From positions 1 to 42,002 of the forward strand of contig JACSRR010000207.1 of NCBI GenBank assembly GCA_014879635.1: 42,002 nt of DNA, in the 5' to 3' direction. Source of the DNA: Ignavibacteriaceae bacterium. Lineage in GTDB: Bacteria > Bacteroidota > Ignavibacteria > Ignavibacteriales > Ignavibacteriaceae. The notes under the pieces were generated by a model. That model was not told where the DNA came from. It made no database searches and saw only the letters and a program-made list of their open reading frames with translations. Shown piece after piece: positions 7,864-16,612 of this stretch (position 1 is the first letter of the stretch; each line of letters opens with the position of its first letter). A program made the position numbers and the translations under genes.

Positions 7864-9038
7864 GATCTTTTATAAATTTTTACTGAAAAAGTTAGTAAAT
7901 CATCTTTATAAAACACCGGCGGGGGGTTCCCATTTTTTTCGAGACTTTTAATAGCAGCTTTAACACCAATATTAAAGCCGTTAACAAATCCTAAGTTTTT
8001 TGAAGCTTCTGCTAAAACAGGATTTCTATAGTCATTTTCATTTGGAAAATTTTCAGGTCGTGCTTTGCCATATAGACCCCCGGCATTCGAAATTTCAATT
8101 CTATCTTCATACTCATAAAATTTAATTGGAGCGTTAGATTGGTAATCCCTATGTACAACAGCATTAAAAAGAAGCTCTTTAATTGCTCGCTCGGGATAAT
8201 TGTAAATATATTGCGAGCCCAATTCGGGCAAAAGCTGTTTTACGATTGATGATTTAATGAAGTCATTCATACTTTTTAATTGAGTAGTTAAATCACCTTC
8301 AAATATTTTTTCGAATACAAAATCAACTTCGTCAGCTCCGGTAAATTTAACATATTGAACATAAGCCCCCGGAATAAAATATCGAGGATTAATACCAAAC
8401 ATAAGAATTCCGGCATTTGTAAGACAGTCAGATTTTAAATCGTAGAATTTTAATGATGCTAATTGAGACTTTAAATCCCTTCCGTTTTCTAATAAAGTAT
8501 CACTATCTACGGCAGCAGGTAAATAAGTTGAAAGAAAAACCCCGGTACTAATGTCTTCTAAACTCGAATTTAAGCATGGCAACAAATCAAAAGTATTGGC
8601 AGAAGAAGCTCTCTTTTCAGTTAAAATCCTTTCCTCAGATTCATTAGCAACACCTTTTCTAGGACCAACTCTTATACACACTTTCCCTTTATATCTAATG
8701 GGAGGCAAATAATGTGGTTGAACCTCAACAACTGCAATATCTCCTTGTTTAAAGTTAAACAATTTAACATTGAGTAATGGAGGAGGCACAATTCTACCAT
8801 CTGTTCTAAAATCAAGTAATTTCTGAAGAATTTGTTCATCTAATCTGAGTCCTGCCAAGGTGCCGTCATCATTAACACCAACTAACAAATAGCCGGGGAG
8901 TTTACTTTTAGTCAAGTCATTTGAGAATGAACAGATTGCCTCACCGAATTTGTCAGAATCATTTACCGAAATAGTTTTTTCTACTCTTTCCGATTCGGGA
9001 TTTTTTAAAAGCTCTAAAAGTTCTACTTCAGTTAACAT
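7860..9038 (-). CDS. Schlafen/AlbA_2-type nucleic-acid-binding protein with HATPase-like domain
   Basis: A 392-residue protein with an N-terminal AlbA_2 (Schlafen, formerly RecG-like helicase-related) domain. ESERVEKTIS at 15-24 matches its opening E-x-E-x-x-K motif, LPGYLLVGVNDDGTLAGL is its central strand pair, and RVGPRKGVAN its closing motif. A C-terminal GHKL-type ATP-binding region carries ERAIKELLFNAVVHRDY near residue 291 and DRIEISNAGGL. Such proteins are scattered in bacterial accessory regions and are often linked to regulation or defence, but most have no known role. It is the first gene of a minus-strand operon with the ParA-like ATPase (4-base overlap) and is divergent from the glucan locus. 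Confidence 0.85.
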   Translation of the reverse strand: MLTEVELLELLKNPESERVEKTISVNDSDKFGEAICSFSNDLTKSKLPGYLLVGVNDDGTLAGLRLDEQILQKLLDFRTDGRIVPPPLLNVKLFNFKQGDIAVVEVQPHYLPPIRYKGKVCIRVGPRKGVANESEERILTEKRASSANTFDLLPCLNSSLEDISTGVFLSTYLPAAVDSDTLLENGRDLKSQLASLKFYDLKSDCLTNAGILMFGINPRYFIPGAYVQYVKFTGADEVDFVFEKIFEGDLTTQLKSMNDFIKSSIVKQLLPELGSQYIYNYPERAIKELLFNAVVHRDYQSNAPIKFYEYEDRIEISNAGGLYGKARPENFPNENDYRNPVLAEASKNLGFVNGFNIGVKAAIKSLEKNGNPPPVFYKDDLLTFSVKIYKRS

Positions 9039-9174
9039 ATAAATATAGTTGATTTAAGAACAAATTTTAATTGAACAAAAATATTAAAATAATAAAGTAA
9101 TAATAAAGAAGCTGAACCAAAATTAGGCAATAAAAACCATAAAAATTTTTAACCCCATTCAAAATAATTTCGAA

Positions 9175-9230
9175 TTTGCTTGACTATATAAAAAATTTTG
9201 ACTAACTTTGTACGCAAAACGAACAAAGTT
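9175..9230 (+). promoter_or_regulatory. Probable promoter and operator of the glucan locus
   Basis: TAACTTTG at 9203-9210 matches the Bacteroidota -7 consensus TAnnTTTG, and TTGACT at 9180-9185 lies 17 bases upstream. A TTTG at 9175-9178 is an alternative -33 element but 24 bases away. An 8-base dyad, AACTTTGT (9204-9211) and ACAAAGTT (9223-9230), overlaps the -7 box, where a repressor such as the locus ROK protein could act. The target assignment is inference. The rest of the 230-base divergent gap is AT-rich with nothing else recognised. Confidence 0.6.
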
Positions 9231-9268
9231 TTATTTTAGAACTTACACATTCATGTACGGAGGTTCGC

Positions 9269-12200
9269 ATGACCTTAAATCAATCAAAATCTTCTTGGTT
9301 TAAGTTTATAATTTTTATACTCTTTATTACTTTCAATACTATAAATGCACAGGTTGACCGTGTTTCTATTGTACAAGACAATAAAGGGACAAAGCTGGTA
9401 GTTAACGGAAAAGACTTTATGGTTATTGGTATGAATTGGGATTATTTCCCGATTGGTACAAATTACACTTATAGCTTGTGGACACAACCCGATAACTTTA
9501 TCAAAGCTGCTTTAGATAGAGAAATGTCGCTCCTTAAAAATATGGGCGTCAATGTAATCAGACAATACTCAGGGGTACAACCCAAGTGGATTGAATACAT
9601 CTATCGAAATTATGGTATTTACACTGTTCTTAATCACTCATTCGGTAGATACGGGGTTACTGTTGACGGAGTTTACATCCCTAACACAGATTACGCTGAT
9701 CCAAAAACAAGAGCTCAAATTCTCACAGAAGTTAAGGTTCTTGCCGAAGAGTTCAAAAATGTTCCCGGTCTTTTAATGTGGTTATTGGGTAACGAAAACA
9801 ACTACGGACTTTTCTGGGGCGGTGCAGAAACCGAAGATATTCCGGTTGGTGAAACCTTAGAATCCGTTAGAGCAAGACACATGTACAATCTCTTTAGCGA
9901 AGGTATTGCCGAAATTAAAAAGATTGACCCAAATCACCCGATTGCTATTTGCAACGGTGATTTACTCTTCCTCGATATTATAGCTGAAGAAATCAAAAAT
10001 ATGGATGTGTTCGGTACCAATGTGTACAGGGGCGTTTCATTTGGCGATATGTTTGATAAAGTCAAAGAAAAATTAAATGTTCCTATACTAATGACCGAAT
10101 TTGGTTCTGATGCTTTTAATGCGGTTACTATGCGTGAAGATCAGTATATGCAAGCTAGATATGCGTTAGAAAATTGGAAAGAGATTTTCGAAAACGCTTA
10201 CGGTAACGGCAAAACAGGAAATTCAATTGGCGGTATGACTTTTCAATTCAGCGATGGTTGGTGGAAGTATTTGCAAGAATCAAACTTAAGTGTTCATGAT
10301 AATAACGCATCATGGTCAAACGGTGGTTACTCCGAAGACTACATTGAAGGCGAAAACAATATGAACGAAGAGTGGTTCGGTATTTGTGCAAAAGGACCAA
10401 CCGATGAAAAAGGATTTTACGAATTATACCCCAGAGCCGCTTATTACGCTTTAAAAGATGCCTATACAATTGACCCCTTAGATGAAAAAGTTGACGCTGC
10501 TGCAATCAGAGCGCACTTTGATAAAATTTCACCTACTCCATACATTTTAATGGCTCGTGGTGATAAAGCAGCTTTAGAAAGTTCTAAATTAAGCACCGTA
10601 AGATTGAGCGGTTTGCGTTTAGAATTTGAAACATTTAGTACCGGTGGTTCTAAAATTACAACTCCCGATAAAAGAGTTGACGGAAGCACAGAGTATCCTG
10701 CGTTCTTAGGCTTCGATCACATGCAATCATTTTACGCAGAATTTGAATCGCAACCTTCCGCTAACATTACTGCTAAAGTTGCACTTAACTTCTTAGCTAA
10801 TGTTCCTTCTAATCCGATTGACGAAATTTTCTACGAAAACAGAGGAAGACCTAAAACAGTTTTAACTCCTGACGGTAGAATGACACTTGAAGGAATCGAA
10901 AGAGTTAAAGTTTATAGAGCAAGTATGCAGTGGGACCACAGTTGGTTTAAACTTGACGGTTTTTACAGAACAGGTCATTACCATTGGGGTTACGAAGGCG
11001 ACTTTTTCGGTCTATACCCGGAGAGTAATTACGGAAACAATATCGATATTTACAACGGAAGCGCACCTCTCGGATTTGAAATCACCGGAAAGAAAGAGCT
11101 TGAAGGCTTAAAAATAGCTTTCGGTCCTGAACTTTGGTGGGGAGCAAACCCGGCAATACTTCTTAAATACAGCAGAAAATTAGGTCCGCTGAGTGTAACC
11201 GGTATTTATCACGAAGATTTAGACGAGCAAGGACAAGCAGTTAGCTCGTTTGCAGTTCCTCTTCCTCCCACAAGAAGAGCAACTTTATCATTTACTGCTA
11301 AACACGGAATTTTTGGTGTAGAAGCAGGCGGTATTTGGTCGGGTAGCAATAAAAAAGGGGAAACTTTTCAAATCGTAACCGGTACAGAAGACAATTACAA
11401 AATTCTACAAGATCAAATTCAAGACAAAGATGCATTTGGTGGTAAGTTAAAGCTCACTATTCAAAGCGGAATTTGGAATTGGTATGCAGAAGGATCGGTT
11501 CAAGGTTTAGTTGCTGATGGCGGTGTTAACCAAACTTTAACTTTTACAGGCTGGAGATTAAAAAACAGCGGAAGAGGTAATCAATACAGTTTATTAACCG
11601 GTATTGCCATTACAATGGGTGATTTTCAAATTGCACCTAATTTTATGTGGCAAAAGCCGATTGAAGGTCCTATTCCTAACACAGTACCTGCCCCCGGAAG
11701 ACCCAGAAATATATTATCTGACCCTTTTGCAGTTCTCGGAAACCGTGAAACCACTGCCGGCGAATTACTTATAACTTATGACCCTACTCCCGCAACTTGG
11801 ATGTATAATTGGGATAGTGATATCAGAGAAGACGCAAATCTTGCAGTTAGTGCAGGAGTTGTTTTCAGACATCACCCCACTACAAGAGATGCTGCTATCG
11901 GTATATTAGGTGACGGCAGAACTATCTTTGCTTTCCCCGGTGCGCCTCCTGCAAGAGACCTTTGGGAATTTCATAGCAGAATAGTTTCAAAATTAGGAAC
12001 AGGCTTCGGTATGATTGCAAACATTTATGCAGGCGAAGGCGAACCTAACGGTAGCGACCAAAGACTCATTCACCGTTACGGCGGAGATATAAGATTAGCG
12101 ATGAACTCTTTCAGATTTATTGCTCAAGCAAAGATTAATGATTGGGGTCCTTATGATTATCATAGAGATTTTAACTTAACATACCCTCTTCAATTAGTTG

Positions 12201-12427
12201 CAGATTTGTCTGTTCAGTTAGGAAAACAAGAATGGTTTGATTTACCTTCAACCAGACTAGGTATCCGCGGTACTTGGAGATCGCTTGATCAATATTCACC
12301 GAGATATAACCCAACTACAATTCTTAATGTTAACGGTGTACCGGTTCCAGATCCCAAAGCTCAGGGCTTTTCAAACGGCGATGAGTGGGAAATCCGTACA
12401 TATTTACATTTCAACTTGGGTATGTAA
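9269..12427 (+). CDS. Clan GH-A glycosidase fused to a probable outer-membrane beta-barrel
   Basis: A 1052-residue exported protein starting after GGAGG, with a signal peptide ending near residue 28 (ending TINAQ). Residues ~35-420 form a (beta/alpha)8 glycoside hydrolase of clan GH-A (GH2/GH5-like): GNENNYG puts a probable acid/base Glu at 176, and LMTEFGSD puts a probable nucleophile Glu at 277. After about residue 430 the sequence changes to alternating amphipathic strands separated by polar turns, such as NWYAEGSVQGLVADG, QYSLLTGIAITMGDF and FRFIAQAKINDWG, up to the end at LHFNLGM. This pattern resembles an outer-membrane beta-barrel. The last residue is Met and not the usual Phe. Substrate is likely beta-glucan from context. 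It opens the locus and is followed after 20 bases by a binding lipoprotein. The GH family is not certain. Confidence 0.78.
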   Translation: MTLNQSKSSWFKFIIFILFITFNTINAQVDRVSIVQDNKGTKLVVNGKDFMVIGMNWDYFPIGTNYTYSLWTQPDNFIKAALDREMSLLKNMGVNVIRQYSGVQPKWIEYIYRNYGIYTVLNHSFGRYGVTVDGVYIPNTDYADPKTRAQILTEVKVLAEEFKNVPGLLMWLLGNENNYGLFWGGAETEDIPVGETLESVRARHMYNLFSEGIAEIKKIDPNHPIAICNGDLLFLDIIAEEIKNMDVFGTNVYRGVSFGDMFDKVKEKLNVPILMTEFGSDAFNAVTMREDQYMQARYALENWKEIFENAYGNGKTGNSIGGMTFQFSDGWWKYLQESNLSVHDNNASWSNGGYSEDYIEGENNMNEEWFGICAKGPTDEKGFYELYPRAAYYALKDAYTIDPLDEKVDAAAIRAHFDKISPTPYILMARGDKAALESSKLSTVRLSGLRLEFETFSTGGSKITTPDKRVDGSTEYPAFLGFDHMQSFYAEFESQPSANITAKVALNFLANVPSNPIDEIFYENRGRPKTVLTPDGRMTLEGIERVKVYRASMQWDHSWFKLDGFYRTGHYHWGYEGDFFGLYPESNYGNNIDIYNGSAPLGFEITGKKELEGLKIAFGPELWWGANPAILLKYSRKLGPLSVTGIYHEDLDEQGQAVSSFAVPLPPTRRATLSFTAKHGIFGVEAGGIWSGSNKKGETFQIVTGTEDNYKILQDQIQDKDAFGGKLKLTIQSGIWNWYAEGSVQGLVADGGVNQTLTFTGWRLKNSGRGNQYSLLTGIAITMGDFQIAPNFMWQKPIEGPIPNTVPAPGRPRNILSDPFAVLGNRETTAGELLITYDPTPATWMYNWDSDIREDANLAVSAGVVFRHHPTTRDAAIGILGDGRTIFAFPGAPPARDLWEFHSRIVSKLGTGFGMIANIYAGEGEPNGSDQRLIHRYGGDIRLAMNSFRFIAQAKINDWGPYDYHRDFNLTYPLQLVADLSVQLGKQEWFDLPSTRLGIRGTWRSLDQYSPRYNPTTILNVNGVPVPDPKAQGFSNGDEWEIRTYLHFNLGM

Positions 12428-12447
12428 TTAAAATAGTGGAGTTTATT

Positions 12448-14385
12448 ATGAATAAAAGAAAATATTTTTACCCGGTACTTACTCTTTTTGCTCTTGTTTC
12501 AGTTTTTTTCTTTACAAGTTGTGAGAGAGACCCTAACATTCTAACACCGGCTACTTATCCCGTTATTCCGGAAGTATTTATAGACGGATTTAGCTCCGGG
12601 CTTAATTATGCTGCCTTTGGCGGTTCTAAGGTTACTGCCTTTGATGTTGATAAAGATGTTAAATACAGCGGTACCTCATCAATGAAAATTGAAGTTCCCG
12701 ATTTTGAAGACCCTAACGGTGCATACGCAGGTGGTGCTTACTTTACAAGCGAAGGGCGCGATCTTTCAAGTTTTGACGCTCTCACTTTTTGGGCTAAAGC
12801 AAGTCAAGCTGCAAATATAGATGTTGTCGGAATCGGTAATGATTTAGGTGCCTCTAGAAACTTGGCTTCGGTTAACGGATTACCCGTTACAACAAACTGG
12901 AAAAAATATGCCATTCCTATTCCTGACGCCTCAAGATTCACTTCAGAAAGAGGGATGTTCTTCTACTCTGAAGGACCTGAAAATGGAAGAGGTTACACAA
13001 TCTGGTTTGACGAAGTTAAATTTGAGAAATTAGGTACAATTGCCCACCCAAGACCTGCAATATTAAACAGTCAAGACCAAAATACTATTGCAATCATGGG
13101 GCAAGTTCTTACCATTGGCGGTACTTCAATTACTTTTAATATGCCTGACGGAACTGACCAACAGGTTAATATCTCATCAAGTTATTTTACTTTTATATCT
13201 TCAAACGAATCTGTTGCAACTGTAAACGAAAACGGGCAGATTACGATAGTTGGTATGGGTAATGCAAAAGTTACAGCAAAATTTGGAGACCAAGCGGCAG
13301 CCGGTTCAATATCTGTTACCGTTGCTAATCTGCCTCCGCGTGCACCTGTTCCTACAAGACCCGCTACAGAAGTAATTTCAATGTTCAGTAATGCGTATAA
13401 TAATGTACCTATTGATACATGGGCAACAGGATGGTTATATTCAACTGCAGTTCTTACGGAAATCAAAATTGAAGGAGATGATGTAAAACTTTACACAAAT
13501 CTAAACTTCAACGGTATCGAATTTGCATCGCAACCTATCAATGCAACCACCATGACACATTTCCACATGGATATTTGGACTCCTGACCCAACAGCACCAC
13601 CGGCATCATTTAAAGTGTTACTGGTAGATTTTGGTGCTAACGGAGTTTTTGGCGGCGGCGATGATGTTTCGCATGAATTAACCTTTACCGCAAACACAAA
13701 CCCAAGATTAGCTACAGAACAATGGGTGCAAATTGATGTACCACTTTCGGCATTCACCGGCTTAACAACAAGAGCACATTTGGCTCAGTTAGTTATTTCG
13801 GGTGACCCGAACACAGTATATGTAGATAATGTTTATTTCTATCGTTCGGGCGGCGGCGGAACACCTTCGGTTCCAACGGCACCGGCACCTGCTCCAACAT
13901 TTCCTGCTAGCGATGTAATTTCATTGTTCAGCGATAGTTATGCTAATAATCCTGTAAATACATGGTCAGCTGATTGGGATATGGCAGATGTTGCAGATGT
14001 TGTTATAGCCGGAAATAATGTAAAGAGATATACAAACTTAGTGTTTGCCGGTATCGAATTTACGAGTCAAACAATAGATGCAAACGGAATGACTCATTTT
14101 CATATTGATATATGGACCCCTGACCCAACTGCATTACCTGCATCCGTTAAATTCAAGTTAGTTGATTTTGGTGCAAACGGTATTTTTGGCGGAGGTGATG
14201 ATGTAGAACATGAGCTAACTTTTAACGCAAGTTCTAATCCTCCTTTAGTAACCGGTAATTGGGTAAGGTATAATATTCCGTTATCAAATTTTACCGGATT
14301 ATTAACCAAAGGTCATTTGGCACAATTAATAATTGTGGGTGATCCTAACACTCTATATGTTGATAACATTTTGTTTCACAAATAA
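12448..14385 (+). CDS. Surface lipoprotein with multiple carbohydrate-binding-like modules
   Basis: A 645-residue lipoprotein. An upstream in-frame ATG at 12385 lies inside the preceding gene; the start at 12448 is preferred because it has a GTGGAG site and gives a clean signal with lipobox Cys25. Residues ~45-190 look like a galactose-binding-type beta-sandwich (CBM11/CIA30-like; FDALTFWAKASQAANIDVVG). Residues ~195-290 resemble a bacterial Ig-like (Big_2) domain, with SSNESVATVNENGQITIVG. Two ~170-residue copies of the module shared with the later T9SS proteins follow (from ~309 and ~490), each with TNLxFxGIEF, MTHFHxDIWTPDPT, LVDFGANGxFGGGDD and GDPNTxYVDN. No catalytic residues are seen. 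It probably captures glucan at the cell surface, in the place of a SusD or SusE protein. Confidence 0.75.
   Translation: MNKRKYFYPVLTLFALVSVFFFTSCERDPNILTPATYPVIPEVFIDGFSSGLNYAAFGGSKVTAFDVDKDVKYSGTSSMKIEVPDFEDPNGAYAGGAYFTSEGRDLSSFDALTFWAKASQAANIDVVGIGNDLGASRNLASVNGLPVTTNWKKYAIPIPDASRFTSERGMFFYSEGPENGRGYTIWFDEVKFEKLGTIAHPRPAILNSQDQNTIAIMGQVLTIGGTSITFNMPDGTDQQVNISSSYFTFISSNESVATVNENGQITIVGMGNAKVTAKFGDQAAAGSISVTVANLPPRAPVPTRPATEVISMFSNAYNNVPIDTWATGWLYSTAVLTEIKIEGDDVKLYTNLNFNGIEFASQPINATTMTHFHMDIWTPDPTAPPASFKVLLVDFGANGVFGGGDDVSHELTFTANTNPRLATEQWVQIDVPLSAFTGLTTRAHLAQLVISGDPNTVYVDNVYFYRSGGGGTPSVPTAPAPAPTFPASDVISLFSDSYANNPVNTWSADWDMADVADVVIAGNNVKRYTNLVFAGIEFTSQTIDANGMTHFHIDIWTPDPTALPASVKFKLVDFGANGIFGGGDDVEHELTFNASSNPPLVTGNWVRYNIPLSNFTGLLTKGHLAQLIIVGDPNTLYVDNILFHK
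13371..14382 (+). repeat. Two tandem copies of the binding module in the surface lipoprotein
   Basis: The copies begin near 13371 and 13915, joined by a Gly- and Pro-rich linker. They share the order VIS(M/L)FS, GIEF, MTHFH-DIWTPDPTA, KLVDFGANG-FGGGDDV, LxxFTGL and GDPNT-YVDN, with about 540 bases from copy to copy. Confidence 0.85.
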
Positions 14386-14386
14386 T

Positions 14387-14401
14387 AATTGAGAATCAAT
14401 T
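14387..14401. promoter_or_regulatory. Palindrome just upstream of the ROK regulator
   Basis: AATTGA-GAA-TCAATT is a perfect 6+3+6 dyad, 7 bases before the ROK start. It might be an autoregulatory operator, but such AT-rich dyads also arise by chance. Confidence 0.3.
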
Positions 14402-14408
14402 ATAAAAA

Positions 14409-15665
14409 TTGAATAAAATGAATAGAATTAAAACAGCACCTACACTCGAGATTGATCATCTCGGAAAATTAACTCTTAAAGATGAGATGCTCAGGCTTAT
14501 ATGGCGTGAGCATCAAATCTCAAGGGCTGATATTTCAAGGAGACTTAAGTTATCTCGCTCAACGGTAACCGAGATTATTAGAGACCTGCTTGCAACGGGT
14601 TTTGTAAAAGAGACCGGTATCGGAGAATCAAGCGGTGGTAGAAAACCTATTGTTTTAGCTTTTCAAGATAACGCAAAAGTTATTTTAGGTATAGATATAG
14701 GTGCAAGGCATGTTTCGGTTGCAATGACAAACCTTAGAGGCAAACTTCTTTGGTGGAAGGAAGTTAAATTTCCCGTTAGAGAAGATTCGGAAGGTACTTA
14801 CGAATTAATTTACAGATTATGCAACGAAAGCCTAAGTACACTTAAAAAAGGTACAGAAATGCTTCTTAGTATTGGTGTCTCTGTTCCAAGTCCGGTTGAT
14901 CCTATTCGCCCGGAGTATTTATCCGAAACAATTATCCCGGCGTGGCACGGAAAGAGCGGTATTACAAAACTGCGTGAAAAATACAATGTTCCGGTTTATA
15001 TGGATAACGATGCAAACTTAGGTGCTTTAGCAGAGCATTGGTGGGGCGCAGGAAAAAATTGTAAAGATCTAATCTATATCAAAATATCTAACGGTGTGGG
15101 CGCAGGATATATTTTTGACGGCAAACTCTATAGAGGTTCTAAAGGTATTGCCGGTGAAATGAGCCACATGCCTATAGATCCAAACGGTAAATTGTGCGGT
15201 TGTGGTTTAAGAGGTTGTTTGGCAACGGTTGTATCTGCATGGGCATTAAAAGAGAGAGTTAAAGTGCTCTCAACTTTATATCCTAGCAGTAGTTTAATAT
15301 CCGGAGGTCCCGGTGTTACCGATATTGAAAATGCAGCTTTAGTTGGTGACCCTTTAGCGGTGCAGGTTGTGAGAGAAGCAACCGACTACCTATCGGGAGC
15401 TATTACTAGCGTTGTTAACCTGCTTAATCCTGATTTAATTATAATTGGCGGTAGTCTTTCAAGACTCGGAGATTTAGTATTTGAGCCAATTCGTGAAAAA
15501 ATGGATTCTTGCACTTTAGTTGGCAGTGTTAGTAAAACAAAATTGCAAGCCAGTGAGCTCGGTTCAAAAGGAATTGCAATTGGTGCAGCAACTTTGGCAA
15601 TAGAACAAGCTTTTATTGACCCAAAAATTTTAAATGTAAATGTAGCCCCGGCGGCTTTAAAGTGA
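14409..15665 (+). CDS. ROK-family transcriptional regulator (NagC/XylR-like)
   Basis: A 418-residue regulator. The N-terminal winged helix-turn-helix is at about residues 25-75 (HQISRADISRRLKLSRSTVT). The ROK sugar-kinase-like domain follows: ILGIDIGARHVSVAM near residue 95, DNDANLGALAEHWWGAG near 200 and IKISNGVGAGYI near 220. A zinc-binding motif has the histidine in GEMSHMPI and cysteines in CGCGLRGCL. A TTG start at 14409 or the ATG at 14418 are both possible; neither has a strong ribosome site. ROK repressors are usually released from DNA by a sugar. Its place inside the glycan locus makes it the likely local regulator, sensing a glucose-derived ligand (inference). Confidence 0.9.
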   Translation: MNKMNRIKTAPTLEIDHLGKLTLKDEMLRLIWREHQISRADISRRLKLSRSTVTEIIRDLLATGFVKETGIGESSGGRKPIVLAFQDNAKVILGIDIGARHVSVAMTNLRGKLLWWKEVKFPVREDSEGTYELIYRLCNESLSTLKKGTEMLLSIGVSVPSPVDPIRPEYLSETIIPAWHGKSGITKLREKYNVPVYMDNDANLGALAEHWWGAGKNCKDLIYIKISNGVGAGYIFDGKLYRGSKGIAGEMSHMPIDPNGKLCGCGLRGCLATVVSAWALKERVKVLSTLYPSSSLISGGPGVTDIENAALVGDPLAVQVVREATDYLSGAITSVVNLLNPDLIIIGGSLSRLGDLVFEPIREKMDSCTLVGSVSKTKLQASELGSKGIAIGAATLAIEQAFIDPKILNVNVAPAALK

Positions 15666-15711
15666 ATTTATTATTAATTTATATAAGAAATCAGAAGTAA
15701 CAGGAGAATTT

Positions 15712-16530
15712 ATGAACGCTAAGAAAAATCAATATTTAATACTTTTGGTTTGCGCTCTCTTTCTTATCACAGTTCCCTCATGCGAAAATTCTACCGCTAT
15801 AGAATCACCAACTTGGCAACTTGTTTGGCAAGATGAGTTTGAAGGAGCAGCTGGGCAGAGACCGGATTCCACTAAATGGACTTACGATATTGGTACTGAT
15901 TGGGGGAATCAACAGCTTGAATACGATACTGACCGCCCTCAAAATGTTTCTTTAGACGGTAACGGTAATTTACTAATTACGGCAAGAAGAGAAGCTTACA
16001 TGGGGCAACCTTTTACTTCCGGTAGAATAAAAACTCAAGGTTTGTATGAACAAACTTACGGCAGATACGAGGCAAGAATTAAAATGCCGTGGGGTCCCGG
16101 TATCTGGCCCGCATTTTGGCTGCTCGGCTCAAACATTGAAACTGTTGGCTGGCCCAATTGCGGTGAAATTGATATTATGGAATACAGAGGTCAACAACCT
16201 AATCTAATACACGGAACAGTACACGGACCGGGTTACTCGGGTGGTGCCGGCATTTCAAAAACTTACGGGTTTGAACATAAAAGATTTGATGTTGATTTTC
16301 ATGTATTTGCGGTTGAATGGGGCGCAGATTACTTAAAGTTTTTTGTTGATGATGTTATGTATCATCAAATTAAAAAAGGTGATGTACCCGGGCAATGGGT
16401 TTTTGATAGTCCGTTTTTTATAATTCTTAATGTTGCTGTGGGCGGTAATTATGTTGGTTTCCCGACAAGTCAAACGCCGTTTCCGCAAAGTATGGTTGTA
16501 GATTATGTTAGAGTTTACAAGGCATTGTAA
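15712..16530 (+). CDS. GH16 endo-beta-1,3-glucanase (laminarinase-type), lipoprotein
   Basis: A 272-residue family 16 glycoside hydrolase that should cleave internal beta-1,3 (or mixed beta-1,3/1,4) glucan bonds with retention. A lipoprotein signal ends at Cys24. The active-site motif GEIDIMEY gives nucleophile Glu152, Asp154 and acid/base Glu157. Other family marks are WPAFWLLG upstream of it, the HGTVHGPGYSGG strand and AVEWGADYLKFFVDD near residue 200. The insertless EIDIME form with these surroundings is typical of bacterial laminarinases (GH16 subfamily 3). A good AGGAG site precedes the start. It is presumably anchored on the cell surface or in the periplasm. Confidence 0.95.
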   Translation: MNAKKNQYLILLVCALFLITVPSCENSTAIESPTWQLVWQDEFEGAAGQRPDSTKWTYDIGTDWGNQQLEYDTDRPQNVSLDGNGNLLITARREAYMGQPFTSGRIKTQGLYEQTYGRYEARIKMPWGPGIWPAFWLLGSNIETVGWPNCGEIDIMEYRGQQPNLIHGTVHGPGYSGGAGISKTYGFEHKRFDVDFHVFAVEWGADYLKFFVDDVMYHQIKKGDVPGQWVFDSPFFIILNVAVGGNYVGFPTSQTPFPQSMVVDYVRVYKAL

Positions 16531-16567
16531 ATTTTTATTGATTTAATTTTAAAATTAATCACAAATT

Positions 16568-16603
16568 AATTCATTATTTCATCTAAACTAATTCATTATT
16601 TCA
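16568..16603 (+). repeat. 22-base-spaced direct repeat before the symporter gene
   Basis: AATTCATTATTTCA occurs at 16568-16581 and again at 16590-16603, ending at the ribosome site. It looks like a small tandem duplication of leader sequence. Confidence 0.75.
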
Positions 16604-16612
16604 GGAGTGTTA

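Noticed and set aside
6874-9038. ParA gene as a plasmid partition system
   Set aside because: No parB, parS-like repeats, replication gene or iterons nearby; the family and partner do not fit plasmid partition.
10248-11111. Several open frames on either strand inside the glycosidase-barrel gene
   Set aside because: They are antisense or out-of-frame shadows of a long, clearly coding frame.
12448-14385. Calling the surface lipoprotein SusD or SusE
   Set aside because: It shows no TPR helices of SusD and no adjacent SusC; it consists of beta-sandwich modules and only functional similarity can be suggested.
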